From assembly GCF_035987325.1 (NCBI RefSeq), contig NZ_CP108488.1, forward strand, positions 3,658,001 through 3,722,000: a DNA stretch of 64,000 nt, in the 5' to 3' direction. Positions within the stretch are counted from its first letter, which is position 1. Each line of letters starts with the position of its first letter. Origin of the DNA: Streptomyces sp. NBC_01244. GTDB lineage: Bacteria; Actinomycetota; Actinomycetes; Streptomycetales; Streptomycetaceae. The notes under the pieces are model-generated. The model was not told the DNA's origin. It saw only the letters and a list, made by a program, of their open reading frames with translations, and did not search any database. A program made the position numbers and the translations under genes. Shown here in pieces: positions 1 through 8,507 of the stretch.

Positions 1-427
1 GGATCCCGAGCAGGGCGAGGGCCGCACCGCCGGTGAGGGCGGCGGTCTCGCCGGAGAGCGGGTCGGAGCCGGACTCGGCGGCGTAGAGGACGGCTGCGAG
101 GGCGCGTTGGCGGTGGTCCGGAGGGCCGGTCTGGAGGAGGTAGACCCGGGGCAGCAGGCGCTGCCAGGGCCCCCCGGGGCGGGTGCGGGAGGCGATGGTG
201 CCGGGTGGGACGCCGGCGGTGGTGGTGAGTTGGTGGCGCGTGGCCAGGTTGAGTTGGCGGCGGGCGGTGGAGGTAGGGGTGGGAGTGGGAGTGGGGCGGG
301 TTTGGGTGGGCTGAGGGCTGGGCCCGGCCTGGGTGGGCTGCCTGGCCCGGGCGGGCCGCCTGGGCTTCACCGGGTGTGCCGGGGGCATCGTGTGCGTGGG
401 GCGTGTGGTGCCTGTGGTGGGGTTCAT
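1..427 (-). CDS. AbiEi-antitoxin-like N-terminal domain protein, partial (C-terminus cut by window edge)
   Basis: The reverse frame opens at ATG 427 (MNPTTGTT) and runs off the window start, so only about 142 N-terminal residues are visible. A Thr/Pro-rich disordered stretch of about 55 residues is followed by RRQLNLATRHQLTTTAGVPP and then PGGPWQRLLPRVYLLQTG, a winged-helix-like segment. I recall this pattern from many Streptomyces proteins annotated with an AbiEi-type antitoxin domain. A Met at MPPAHP could be an alternative start. No partner toxin lies in the visible part. The function is unknown and the family call rests on recalled motif similarity. Confidence 0.6.
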   Translation of the reverse strand, partial: MNPTTGTTRPTHTMPPAHPVKPRRPARARQPTQAGPSPQPTQTRPTPTPTPTSTARRQLNLATRHQLTTTAGVPPGTIASRTRPGGPWQRLLPRVYLLQTGPPDHRQRALAAVLYAAESGSDPLSGETAALTGGAALALLGI

Positions 428-877
428 GGCCGCGGTATGCCCCGCCCGAGTGGCTCGGACGCGCCCTTGGGTGATCTTTCGGAGCTGCCTCCGGGCGTCC
501 TTGCGGCGTGTCCTGCGCCGTCCAGTGACGCTTCCCGGGGCGAGGCACAGCGCTCTCGTGGCGGACGAGTTCGGTCGCGCCGGAGGAGCACGACCGATGC
601 GCTTGGGTCCTCCCGGGGATTCCTGGATCCGGTCGGCTGGTCGGCTGGTCGGCTGGTTCGTCGGCCCCGTCGGCCCGTTGGCCGGACGTGAGCGGGGAGC
701 GCCTCCCGGCCGTCGCCGGTCAAGTGCGTCCCGTTTCCTGCGTGCGGGCCGTCCGGGCAAAGTCCGGGAGCGGCCGGCTGGGGTCGGCAGGGCTGCGCCG
801 CCGGGTCCGTCTGCATTGCCGTGCAGGCCCGGTGTGCGAGGGCAGTCCAGGAGGGGTCCGGGAGGGCAGGCCGCGGG
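428..877. other. 450-bp intergenic stretch without a convincing gene
   Basis: This stretch lies upstream of the AbiEi-like gene and downstream of the GNAT gene, both on the minus strand. Open frames crossing it are Arg/Pro-rich and show no family signature or good ribosome-binding site. The only structure I see is a perfect 8-bp tandem repeat, GGTCGGCT three times, at 631-654. The promoter of the AbiEi-like gene should lie near its left end. Confidence 0.5.
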
Positions 878-1420
878 CTACGCCGCTCGGTTCGGGTGGT
901 CCGGGGACAGGAAGACGATGACGCCCGTCTCCGTGCCGGGCAGGGCCGCGACCTCGTGCCAGCCCAGGCGGCGGTACGTGGCCACCGTGTTCTTGGCCAG
1001 CCGGCTGGTCAGCAGCCAGGCGCGGCGGTCCGGGGCGTCGGTGGTGATCTCGGTGAGGAGGTCCCGGGCGGTGCCGCGGCCGCGCGCGTAGGGGCGTACC
1101 GCGAGTTCGTCTATCTCCAGCGCCCCGGTGAGGAGTTCCTTCACCCGGGCCGAGCCGAGCTGCGCCGCGACCTGGGCGTACGCGCGGTTCTTCGGAAAGG
1201 CCGCCGGGGTGATCCAGCCCGTGGCGAAGCCGTCGATGCCGGTGGCGGACTGGATGAAGGCGGTACGGAAGCCACGGCGCCGGGCGTCGGCCGGGAGGCG
1301 GGTGGCGAACTGACGAATGGTTTCTTCGTCTTCGTTCCACGGCGGGGCGGAGAAGACGTCGGCGTAGGCGTCGACCAGTTCGTCCGCGAGGTCGAGGACG
1401 GCCTGTCCGTAGCAGATCAC
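878..1420 (-). CDS. GNAT-family N-acetyltransferase
   Basis: A 180-residue protein with a GNAT fold, predicted to move an acetyl group from acetyl-CoA to an amine. The acetyl-CoA loop is recognisable around residues 115-130 (LAVRPYARGRGTARDLLTE, a variant of the R/Q-x-x-G-x-G/A motif), followed by AKNTVATYRRLGWHEVA, the usual last-strand region. I chose GTG 1420 because the protein then begins at the conserved VICYGQAVLDLADELVDAY segment and AGGAG lies about ten bases upstream. The frame is open further upstream, but that part is low-complexity. The substrate cannot be deduced. It is monocistronic on the minus strand. Confidence 0.8.
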   Translation of the reverse strand: MICYGQAVLDLADELVDAYADVFSAPPWNEDEETIRQFATRLPADARRRGFRTAFIQSATGIDGFATGWITPAAFPKNRAYAQVAAQLGSARVKELLTGALEIDELAVRPYARGRGTARDLLTEITTDAPDRRAWLLTSRLAKNTVATYRRLGWHEVAALPGTETGVIVFLSPDHPNRAA

Positions 1421-1505
1421 GATGTCCTGGCTCCTGATGTGGGATGGGAGGGGTGGGGTGGAAGGGGGCGAGGTGGTTTGCCCCTTTGGGTGGGAGATTG
1501 AATTT

Positions 1506-1790
1506 ATGCCCATCAGGTTCCCTGAGCAGACATCGCGCGGATCCGGCGAGTGTGCGACAAATCCCCTCGGCACGGTCCGTGTCGGGCGGCCCGGCGGCCG
1601 CGTTGAGCAGCACGTGGACAGACTGCTTCGGGCCGCCGCCGGGTGTGGGCTCGCGTTTCTGCTCGTGTTGGGCGTGGTGGCGGTGCTGCCGCGCGGTGTA
1701 CGGGACGCGGTGCCGGATCCGGTGATCGGCGGTGCCGTACTGGTGTTGGGCGCGGTGGGGGCCCGACGGGTGGTCAAGGGGTCGAGTTAG
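1506..1790 (+). CDS. small hypothetical membrane protein
   Basis: A 94-residue frame from ATG 1506 with GGGAG about eight bases upstream. An inner GTG at 1614 would give a 58-residue protein. The C-terminal half holds two hydrophobic segments (AAGCGLAFLLVLGVVAVL and VIGGAVLVLGAV) separated by PRGVRDAVPDP, ending with a basic tail, so it looks like a hairpin membrane protein. Third-position GC is high across the hydrophobic half, which supports coding. No family is recognised. It sits in the gap between the GNAT gene and the next small membrane protein and could be co-transcribed with the latter. Confidence 0.45.
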   Translation: MPIRFPEQTSRGSGECATNPLGTVRVGRPGGRVEQHVDRLLRAAAGCGLAFLLVLGVVAVLPRGVRDAVPDPVIGGAVLVLGAVGARRVVKGSS

Positions 1791-1855
1791 CCTCGGGGGC
1801 GAGTAGGTGTGCGCGTATGAACCGATGAACCGATGAGGTGAGGGAGTTGGACAGC

Positions 1856-2155
1856 ATGGCACGGGTACCGAGTTCTGTGGTGGCGGCAGCCGGTCTGGTC
1901 GGGGGTTACGCCGTCGCGCGGTGGACCAAGAAGCGGCCCCTCGGCGGTGTCGTGCTCGGGGCCGCGGGGATCGTGGCCGGGCGGGAGTGGCACAAGCGGG
2001 GCGGCGCCCCCGCCGCGGCCGGGCTCGGTGCGCTGTACCTCGCCGGCTTCGCCGGTGCGCACCCGCTGGCGAAGAAGGTCGGCGCCTGGCCGGCGGTCAT
2101 CGGCGCCGCGGGCGTGGTGGCCGCCGCGTCCTGGGCAGTCGCCGACCGGGGCTGA
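1856..2155 (+). CDS. conserved hypothetical membrane protein, 99 aa
   Basis: It starts at ATG 1856 (MARVPSSVV) behind GAGGGAG. An in-frame GTG at 1838 would add six residues. The protein alternates hydrophobic alanine/glycine-rich helices (SSVVAAAGLVGGYAVARW, LGGVVLGAAGIVAGREW, AAGLGALYLAGFAGAH, WPAVIGAAGVVAAASWAV), so three or four short membrane segments are likely. The arrangement resembles small conserved streptomycete membrane proteins of unknown role. No catalytic residues are visible. Confidence 0.7.
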   Translation: MARVPSSVVAAAGLVGGYAVARWTKKRPLGGVVLGAAGIVAGREWHKRGGAPAAAGLGALYLAGFAGAHPLAKKVGAWPAVIGAAGVVAAASWAVADRG

Positions 2156-2302
2156 CCGCCCCGGCAGCCCCGGCAGCCACGGGCAGTCCGGGCAGTCCCG
2201 GGCCCCGGGACCGGGACCGCGTACGAAGCTCTGCCGGTCCGGCACCGGCGCCGCGCCCGGGCCCGGCCCCGTGTGGCACCCGTTCGTGCCAGGATCTCCG
2301 GC

Positions 2303-3070
2303 ATGCCTGATCGCGCACGGAGCTTCGGAGAGAGGGCGCAGGCGTACGAGCGGTTCCGGCCGGGGTATCCCGTGGAGCTGTTCGACCTCGTGCGGGAGTA
2401 CGCCGGCGGTCCGGTTCCGAGCGCCCTCGAAATCGGCGCCGGGACCGGCAAGGCAACCCGTCTGTTCGCCGGACACGGGATCGCCGTCACCGCGACCGAA
2501 CCCGACGGAGCCATGCTCGCCGAGCTGCGCGAGCACGTGCCGGCGAGCGTCAGGACGGTGCGGGCCTCCCTCGAGGAGCTACGGCCGGGCCGTCGGCGGT
2601 ACGGGTTGGTCTACGCGGTGGCGGCGCTGCACTGGACCGAACCGGAGGGCCGGTGGGCGCGGGTGGCCTCCCTGTTGGAGTCGGCGGGAGTGTTCGCCTC
2701 GGCAGGCGGGCAGGTACGGCCGGTCGACCCGGCCGTGACGGAGGCCGTTCGTGCGGCACGGGCGCCGTTCTTGGAGAGCGACGAGATCCCGTCCCCGGAC
2801 GGGACACCGCCCGAGGGCGCCATGCAATGGCCGGGGACGGAGCTCCAGCGGTCAGCCTCCGCCTGGTTCACCGATGTCCGGCAGGCCGTGATCGACCGGC
2901 GCTTGACGATGAGCGCCGACGACTACCTCGGCTACCTCTCCACCGTCTCGGCCTACCTCGCACTGCCGGCCGTCGAGAGGGAGCACGTGTTCCGCCGGAT
3001 CTCACGGGTCCTGCCGGCCCGCGTCGAGATCGCCGCCGACCTGGTCGTCCATCTCGCCCGGCGCCGCTGA
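2303..3070 (+). CDS. class I SAM-dependent methyltransferase
   Basis: A 255-residue Rossmann-fold methyltransferase. The SAM-binding motif I is ALEIGAGTGKATRLFA near residues 43-58. Motif II acid follows at TATEPDGAML, and VYAVAALHWTEPEGRW is the post-motif III region typical of Methyltransf_11/UbiE-like enzymes. ATG 2303 (MPDRARSFGERAQAYERFRPGYP) places the family's usual RPGYP start region at the N-terminus. The frame is open upstream to 2273 without support. The acceptor is unknown. It is flanked by a convergent DUF445 gene and appears monocistronic. Confidence 0.85.
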   Translation: MPDRARSFGERAQAYERFRPGYPVELFDLVREYAGGPVPSALEIGAGTGKATRLFAGHGIAVTATEPDGAMLAELREHVPASVRTVRASLEELRPGRRRYGLVYAVAALHWTEPEGRWARVASLLESAGVFASAGGQVRPVDPAVTEAVRAARAPFLESDEIPSPDGTPPEGAMQWPGTELQRSASAWFTDVRQAVIDRRLTMSADDYLGYLSTVSAYLALPAVEREHVFRRISRVLPARVEIAADLVVHLARRR

Positions 3071-3142
3071 CCACGCCCGGGGGGCGTCTCCGGCGCCCCG
3101 TACGGCGCCGCCCACCGTGCCCGGCCGGACCCCATCGCCCCG

Positions 3143-4567
3143 CTACGCCCCGAAGGCCCGCGACACGGTGTAGATCAGGAGGCCCGCCAGAGCGCCGACC
3201 ACCGTGCCGTTGATGCGGATGAACTGGAGGTCGCGGCCGATGTGGGCCTCGATCTTGCGCGAGGTGTGCTCCGCGTCCCAGCCCGCCACCGTGTCCGTGA
3301 TCAGCGAGGTGATCTCCGTGCGGTACGTGGTGACCACGTAGACCACCGCGCCCTCGATCCAGCCCTCCACCTTGTCCTGGAGGCGGCCGTCCGTGGCCAG
3401 CCTGGCGCCCAGGGACATCAGCGAGGAACGGACCCGCAGGCGCAGCGCACTGCGTTCGTCCTCCGCCGCCGAGATGATCATCGAGCGGACCGCCGTCCAG
3501 GTGGAGGCGATCACGTCCTGGATCTCCTCGCGCTGCAAGATCTCCGACTTCAGGCGCTCCACCCGCGCCCGCGTCTCCGTGTCCGACTGGAGGTCCGCCG
3601 CGAAATCGGCGAGGAAACGGTCCACCGCCCCGCGCGCCGGGTGCTCCGGCATGTCCCGCATCTCCTGGACGAAGCGCAGCAGTTCCTTGTAGACGCGGTC
3701 GCCGATCTTGCGGTCCACGAACCTCGGGGTCCAGCCGGGGGCCCCGCCCTGCACCGCCGCCTCCACCGACTCGGCATGGGTGACCAGCCAGTCGTACGCC
3801 CGCGCGCACACCAGGTCCACGACCCGGCGGTGGCCGCCGTCCGCGACGACCTTCTCCAGCGTCTTGCCGATCCCCGGCGCGATCTCCGCCGTCTCGGCCC
3901 GCCGCGTGATCGCCTCGCCCACGACGGCCTGCACATCGGAGTCCCGCAGGACCGTCAGCGCCCCGCGCAGGGCCGTGGCCAGCTCTGCCGTGACCCGGTC
4001 GGCGTGCGCGGGTTCGGCCAGCCAGGCGCCGAGCCGGCCGCCGATGCCGAGGGCGTGCAGCCTCGTGCGCACCACGTCGGCGGAGAGGAAGTTCTCCCCG
4101 ACGAACTCCCCGAGCGAGACGCCGAGCTGGTCCTTCTTCGTCGGAATGATCGCGGTGTGCGGGATGGGCAGGCCGAGCGGCCGCCGGAACAGGGCGGTGA
4201 CGGCGAACCAGTCCGCGAGCGCACCGACCATGCCCGCCTCGGCCCCGGCCGCGACGTACCCGGCCCAGCCGCCCGCGCCCGCGTGCTCCGCCCACTTCGC
4301 CGCCACGTAGACCAGCGCGACCAGGACCAGCAGGCCGGTGGCGGTCCGCTTCATCCGGCGGACGCCGCGCCGGCGCTCCTCGTCCGCCTCGCTGAACACG
4401 AAGCCGCCCCGTGCCGTAGCCCCGGTCGATGACCTCGTCGACGAAGCCGAAGATTCCGACGAATCCGACGAAGATCCAGCCTCCGCCGTAGCCGTCGTGC
4501 TGCCCTGCTCCACGTGCTCCTGCCTTCCCCCGGGCGACGGTTTCGTCCGCGAAGCGTCCGACTTCAT
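3143..4567 (-). CDS. DUF445 family membrane protein
   Basis: A 474-residue protein. A Ser/Thr-rich acidic cytoplasmic N-terminus leads to a membrane helix (ATGLLVLVALVYVAAKWAEH, around residue 75). The DUF445 signature follows: GAEAGMVGALADWFAVTALFR, then PIPHTAIIPTKKDQLG and GEFVGENFL. A long helical middle region (residues about 230-430, rich in Arg/Glu) ends in a C-terminal hydrophobic segment (VVGALAGLLIYTVS). ATG 4567 is preceded by GGGAG at nine bases. DUF445 proteins have no firmly established role that I know of. The 3' end is convergent with the methyltransferase gene, and the DUF1707 gene lies upstream on the same strand. Confidence 0.9.
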   Translation of the reverse strand: MKSDASRTKPSPGGRQEHVEQGSTTATAEAGSSSDSSESSASSTRSSTGATARGGFVFSEADEERRRGVRRMKRTATGLLVLVALVYVAAKWAEHAGAGGWAGYVAAGAEAGMVGALADWFAVTALFRRPLGLPIPHTAIIPTKKDQLGVSLGEFVGENFLSADVVRTRLHALGIGGRLGAWLAEPAHADRVTAELATALRGALTVLRDSDVQAVVGEAITRRAETAEIAPGIGKTLEKVVADGGHRRVVDLVCARAYDWLVTHAESVEAAVQGGAPGWTPRFVDRKIGDRVYKELLRFVQEMRDMPEHPARGAVDRFLADFAADLQSDTETRARVERLKSEILQREEIQDVIASTWTAVRSMIISAAEDERSALRLRVRSSLMSLGARLATDGRLQDKVEGWIEGAVVYVVTTYRTEITSLITDTVAGWDAEHTSRKIEAHIGRDLQFIRINGTVVGALAGLLIYTVSRAFGA

Positions 4568-4692
4568 AGCATCCGACTCCCGGGGCGCCCGGGGAGTTCC
4601 CGGCGCGCCGTACTCGTCCCCCGTCTGTGGACCGCGGTCCCCCGGACCGTGTCGCCCTGGAGCTCCTTCCACTGCCGCTTCTACAGCCGCTT

Positions 4693-5520
4693 CTACAGCT
4701 CCTTGCGCGGCTTCTGCTTCGCCACCGCCCGCTGCTTCGGCGGTTTCACCTTCACCTCGACCCCGCCCCAGAAGGCGAGGCCCGTCACGACCACCCGCGG
4801 AGCCCCCGGCTCCACCGGGCCGGGGCTGTCGCGCTGGTCGAAGCCCCCCATCACGCCGATGCCGCGTACGTCGACCTCGATGCCCGGCGGGACGGTGATC
4901 TGGATGCCGCCCATGATGGCGACGCAGTTGATCACCACCTCCCGCTCCGCGAAGTTCGCCTCGCGCAGGTCGATCTCACCGCCGCCCCAGAACGCCACCG
5001 CGTGGAACCGGGCGGGCACGGTCCAGTTGCCCTTGCGCTGGAAGCCCGACATGACCGCGACGGCCATGGCCGGGCCGCCCGCCGCCCCTCCGCCGCCCAC
5101 GATCCGGGCCGGCCAGGCGGCCTCCGAACCCGCCGGCACCGCCTTCGTCAGCCCGACCGGAGCCACCGGGGCGACCGCGATCGGGGCCGTCGCACCCAGC
5201 GCGGGCAGATCCCGCGTCAGCGGTTCGAGCTCCGCGTACGTGCGGGACCGGTAGGCGGCGTCCAGCCGCTCCTCGAACTCGTCCATGTCGAGCCGGCCCT
5301 CGGCGACGGCGTCCCGCAGCCGGTCCACCACCCGCTCCCGGTCGGCGTCCGAAGCCCGCAGCTCGGGCAGCGGCGCCGGCGAGGCCGCCTGCGCCTGCAA
5401 TGGCGCCTGGGATGGCGATGGTCCTCCGGGGAGGGCCGTCTCGGACCGCGGCTCCTCGGACCGCGGCTCCTCGGACTGCGCCGACTCGGGCAACGGCTTC
5501 TCGGGCCGCTCATCACTCAT
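4693..5520 (-). CDS. DUF1707 (SHOCT-like) and LiaF-like C-terminal domain protein
   Basis: A 275-residue protein. After a charged, Glu/Pro-rich N-terminus comes the DUF1707 domain (LRASDADRERVVDRLRDAV, then GRLDMDEFEERLDAAYRSRT and ELEPLTRDLP, residues about 55-105). A glycine-rich linker precedes a beta-rich domain with FHAVAFWGGGEIDLREANF and CVAIMGGIQITVPPG, which matches the cell-wall-active-antibiotic-response (LiaF-like, DUF2154) repeat. In this family the N-terminal part resembles short helical oligomerisation modules. A role in envelope-stress sensing is inferred, not shown. It lies 125 bp upstream of the DUF445 start on the same strand. Confidence 0.85.
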   Translation of the reverse strand: MSDERPEKPLPESAQSEEPRSEEPRSETALPGGPSPSQAPLQAQAASPAPLPELRASDADRERVVDRLRDAVAEGRLDMDEFEERLDAAYRSRTYAELEPLTRDLPALGATAPIAVAPVAPVGLTKAVPAGSEAAWPARIVGGGGAAGGPAMAVAVMSGFQRKGNWTVPARFHAVAFWGGGEIDLREANFAEREVVINCVAIMGGIQITVPPGIEVDVRGIGVMGGFDQRDSPGPVEPGAPRVVVTGLAFWGGVEVKVKPPKQRAVAKQKPRKEL

Positions 5521-5594
5521 GCGGACCAGCCTATGCAGTCACCCCGGAGAGCGGTACGGCCCGAACCCCTCTCCGGGTCAGGGTTGTCCCTGAT

Positions 5595-6572
5595 TTATCC
5601 CCGCCCCGCGTACATCCGCGCGATCACGTCCTCGATGTCCGGCTCCCGCACCGACAGGTCCAGCAGCGGGTACTGCGCCGCCACCGCCGCCACCAGCGGA
5701 GCCGCCGAAGCGCGCGCCGGGAACGCCAGCCACTGCCGCGCGCCCTCCACCTTCACCACCCGCGCCCCCGCCACCTCGATCGGCGGGAGCTCCCGCTCCA
5801 GGTCCACCACCAGCGTCCGCTCGCTCACCACCGCACCGTCCGCGCCGCCCGCCGTGTGCAGCCCGCCCAGCGAGCCGTCGTAGACCAACCGCCCGTGGTC
5901 GATCACCATCACCCGCTCGCACAGCTGCTCGATGTCCTGGAGGTCGTGCGTGGTCAGCAGCACCGTCGTGCCGAGCTCCTCGTTCAGCTGCCGCAGGAAG
6001 CCCCGTACGCTCGCCTTGCTCACCACGTCCAGCCCGATCGTCGGCTCGTCCAGGTACAGCACGTCGGGGTCGTGCAGCAGCGCCGCCGCGATGTCCCCGC
6101 GCATCCGCTGCCCCAGCGACAACTGCCGTACCGGTACGTCGAGCAGCTCGGCGAGGTCCAGCCGGTCCACGCAGCGCTCCATGTTCTCCGCGAACCGCGC
6201 CGGCGGGATCCGGTACATCCGCCGCATCAGCGCGTACGAGTCCTTCAGCGGCAGGTCCCACCACAGCGTCGTGCGCTGCCCGAAGACCACCCCGATCCGG
6301 TGCGCGAGGCGCATCCGCTCCCGCGCCGGATCGATGCCCGCGACCCGCAGCCGGCCGCCGCTCGGGGTCAGGATGCCGGTGAGCATCTTGATGGTGGTCG
6401 ACTTGCCCGCGCCATTGGGCCCGATGTAGCCGACCATCTCACCCCGGGCCACCTCGAAGCTGATCCCGTCCACGGCCCTGACCTGCCGTTTCTCCCGGCG
6501 CACCAGGCCCACCCTGCGGCGTACGTCGAATACCTTCTCGACCCCGTCCAATGAAATGAGCGCATCCGACAC
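5595..6572 (-). CDS. ABC-2 type transporter ATP-binding protein
   Basis: A 325-residue ATPase with Walker A GPNGAGKS, Q-loop near VFGQRTTLWWDL, signature LSLGQRMR, Walker B VLYLDEPTIGLD and switch His in LLTTHDLQDIEQL. A C-terminal extension of about 80 residues is typical of exporters that pair with ABC2_membrane_6/DUF990 permeases. GTG 6572 lies two bases after the stop of the upstream permease, with GGGAG eight bases ahead. The open frame continues upstream through the permease antiframe, but those residues are not part of this protein. It is the last gene of a three-gene minus-strand operon. The substrate is unknown. Confidence 0.92.
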   Translation of the reverse strand: MSDALISLDGVEKVFDVRRRVGLVRREKRQVRAVDGISFEVARGEMVGYIGPNGAGKSTTIKMLTGILTPSGGRLRVAGIDPARERMRLAHRIGVVFGQRTTLWWDLPLKDSYALMRRMYRIPPARFAENMERCVDRLDLAELLDVPVRQLSLGQRMRGDIAAALLHDPDVLYLDEPTIGLDVVSKASVRGFLRQLNEELGTTVLLTTHDLQDIEQLCERVMVIDHGRLVYDGSLGGLHTAGGADGAVVSERTLVVDLERELPPIEVAGARVVKVEGARQWLAFPARASAAPLVAAVAAQYPLLDLSVREPDIEDVIARMYAGRG

Positions 6573-6574
6573 GA

Positions 6575-7441
6575 CTAGCTCCCCGTGCTGCGGTACGAAC
6601 GAACGCCCGCGCGCCATGCCAGCGACGCGGGGAGGAACACCAGGAAGGCCACCAGCGGGCTCGCGTACGCCACCCACCCCGGCAGCCCCAGCGGATCGGG
6701 CCGGCCCAGCACGTACAGCGCGGGCAGCCAGTTGACGAAGGCGAGCGGCACGATGAAGGTCACCCCGCGCAGCAGGTCCTTCGCGAAGACGGTCGGCGGG
6801 TACTGGAGCATGGTGCAGCCGCCGTAGGTGAAGCTGTTCTGCACCTCCGCGGCGTCCCCGGCGAGGAACTGGAAGGCCGCCCCGGCCACCATCACCGCGC
6901 CGAAGATCGCCGCCCCGGCCGTGATCATCACGGGCACCATCAGGACCTTCCCGACCGTCCAGTGCAACTGGTCCAGCTCCGAGACGGCCCACCCCAGCAC
7001 CGCGAGCCCCTGCCCGATCCGCCCCAGCCGGCGCAGCGCGAAGCGGTCGGCCGCCACCTGCGCGAGCACCGGGACCGGGCGGACCAGCATGGTGTCGAGG
7101 GAGCCGTCGCGGATCCGGGCACCGATCCGGTCGGTGTTGCCGAGCAGCAGGTCGGCCAGGCCCAGGGAGGCCGAGCAGGACCCGTACAGCAGGGCGATCT
7201 CGGGCAGCGTGAAACCGCCCAGCTCGTCCACGTGCGAGAACATGATCATGATCGCGACGAAGTCGAGGAGCGTGATGGCCGCGTTGCCGAAGGTGGAGAG
7301 GAGGAAGGACGTGCGGTACGTCATCGTCGACCGGATCCACATCGCGGCGATCAGCCGGTAGCCGCGCAGCCCTTCCAGGACCCGGCTGCGCCGCGGGACG
7401 ACCAGCCCGGGCGCCTCCGCCCGTTCGGTCGGCGCAGTCAC
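6575..7441 (-). CDS. ABC-2 family transporter permease (subunit 1)
   Basis: A 288-residue integral membrane protein with about six hydrophobic segments, for example NAAITLLDFVAIMIMF and VAFLVFLPASLAW. GSLDTMLVRPVPVLAQVAADRF is the cytoplasmic loop characteristic of the ABC2_membrane_6 (DUF990) family. I chose GTG 7441 (VTAPTERAEAPG) because GGAGGA sits six bases upstream. A second GTG at 7494 overlaps the stop of the preceding permease gene and cannot be excluded. It works with the ATPase at 5595-6572 and the permease at 7485-8321. Confidence 0.88.
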   Translation of the reverse strand: MTAPTERAEAPGLVVPRRSRVLEGLRGYRLIAAMWIRSTMTYRTSFLLSTFGNAAITLLDFVAIMIMFSHVDELGGFTLPEIALLYGSCSASLGLADLLLGNTDRIGARIRDGSLDTMLVRPVPVLAQVAADRFALRRLGRIGQGLAVLGWAVSELDQLHWTVGKVLMVPVMITAGAAIFGAVMVAGAAFQFLAGDAAEVQNSFTYGGCTMLQYPPTVFAKDLLRGVTFIVPLAFVNWLPALYVLGRPDPLGLPGWVAYASPLVAFLVFLPASLAWRAGVRSYRSTGS

Positions 7442-7484
7442 CCCGGCTCCTCCCGCCGCTCCCGCCCCTCCCTCCACCACCCGC

Positions 7485-8321
7485 TCAGCCACCCTGAACC
7501 ACCACCTTCCGCGTCGCCGCCGACTGCACCAGCCGGCCCAGCCCGAGCAGCACCACCGCCCACGCGGCCTGGAAGCCCAGCGCCCCCGCCGTACGCGCGG
7601 CCCCGCCGGCCCCACCGCCCCCGCCGAGCAGCACGTCCACCGGCACCTGGAGCATCGCCGCCCAGGGCAGGACGCGGACGAACTCCCCGAAGCCGCCCGG
7701 GAACACGGTCAGCGGCAGCAGCATCCCGGAGCAGAAGATGGAGACGACCGTGGCCATCATGTTGATCCCGGCCCCGTCCATCAGCCAGAAGGCCGCCAGA
7801 CCCAGCAGGTAGCGCAGCGCGAAGCTCACCACCAGCCCGAGGAACACGGAGACCAGGAAGAGCAGCCAGCGCAGCGGAGCGGTGGGCAGCGCCAGTTGGA
7901 AGACGAGCCCGCCGATCACCAGCGGAACCACGCCACGGCCCAGGAGTTGGAACACCGCCCGGCCCAGGTCACCCGCGAGCCACCACGCCTGGAGATCGGC
8001 CGGACGGTACAGGTCGACGGCGATGTCACCCGTACGGACGCGTTCTTGGAACTCCTCCTGGAAGCCGCCGCCGATCAGCGCCCCGGCGGCGAGCAGCGCC
8101 TGACTGACCCACATGAACGTGAGGGCCTCGGACTGGTCGTAGCCTCCGAGCCCGGGCCGCTCGTCCCAGAGTGCGATGTACGTGTAGGCCAGGATGAAGC
8201 CGAACACGGTGTTGGTGAACACCCCCGCCGCGGTGGCCGTCCCGTAGGTGGCGTACCTGCGAAAGCCCCCGGCCGCGACCGCCCCGTAGAGCCCCGCTCG
8301 CCGGGCCGTCGGCTGGCGCAC
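7485..8321 (-). CDS. ABC-2 family transporter permease (subunit 2)
   Basis: A 278-residue membrane protein, first gene of the exporter operon. NTVFGFILAYTYIALW and the loop RTGDIAVDLYRPADLQAWWL parallel those of the second permease, indicating duplicated half-transporters. About six membrane segments are visible. It starts at GTG 8321 behind GGAGGGGAC. The 186-bp divergent region to the penicillin-binding protein gene should hold the promoters of both units. Confidence 0.88.
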   Translation of the reverse strand: MRQPTARRAGLYGAVAAGGFRRYATYGTATAAGVFTNTVFGFILAYTYIALWDERPGLGGYDQSEALTFMWVSQALLAAGALIGGGFQEEFQERVRTGDIAVDLYRPADLQAWWLAGDLGRAVFQLLGRGVVPLVIGGLVFQLALPTAPLRWLLFLVSVFLGLVVSFALRYLLGLAAFWLMDGAGINMMATVVSIFCSGMLLPLTVFPGGFGEFVRVLPWAAMLQVPVDVLLGGGGGAGGAARTAGALGFQAAWAVVLLGLGRLVQSAATRKVVVQGG

Positions 8322-8507
8322 CTCGTCCCCTCCGTTTCCCGGATCGTTGCTGCGTCGTTCCTACGTCGGCCAAAGCGCGCGAGCTTAGTGCGGAGGGGCG
8401 ATCCACGCGAACGATTTACGCCCGTCCGGAGCGGAACCGGCGGCCATCGGGTAGACAGCATGAGGTACAGATGTGGATATTTCGTACGGCGCCGAGGAGT
8501 CCCGGAG

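Noticed and set aside
424..816. 130-residue minus-strand frame in the first large gap
   Set aside because: Arg/Pro-rich composition, no ribosome site and no recognisable domain.
5595..7340. 581-residue frame fusing the ABC ATPase with upstream residues as a permease-ATPase fusion
   Set aside because: The upstream residues are an out-of-frame reading of the permease gene. The GTG at 6572 with GGGAG two bases after the permease stop gives a standard ATPase.
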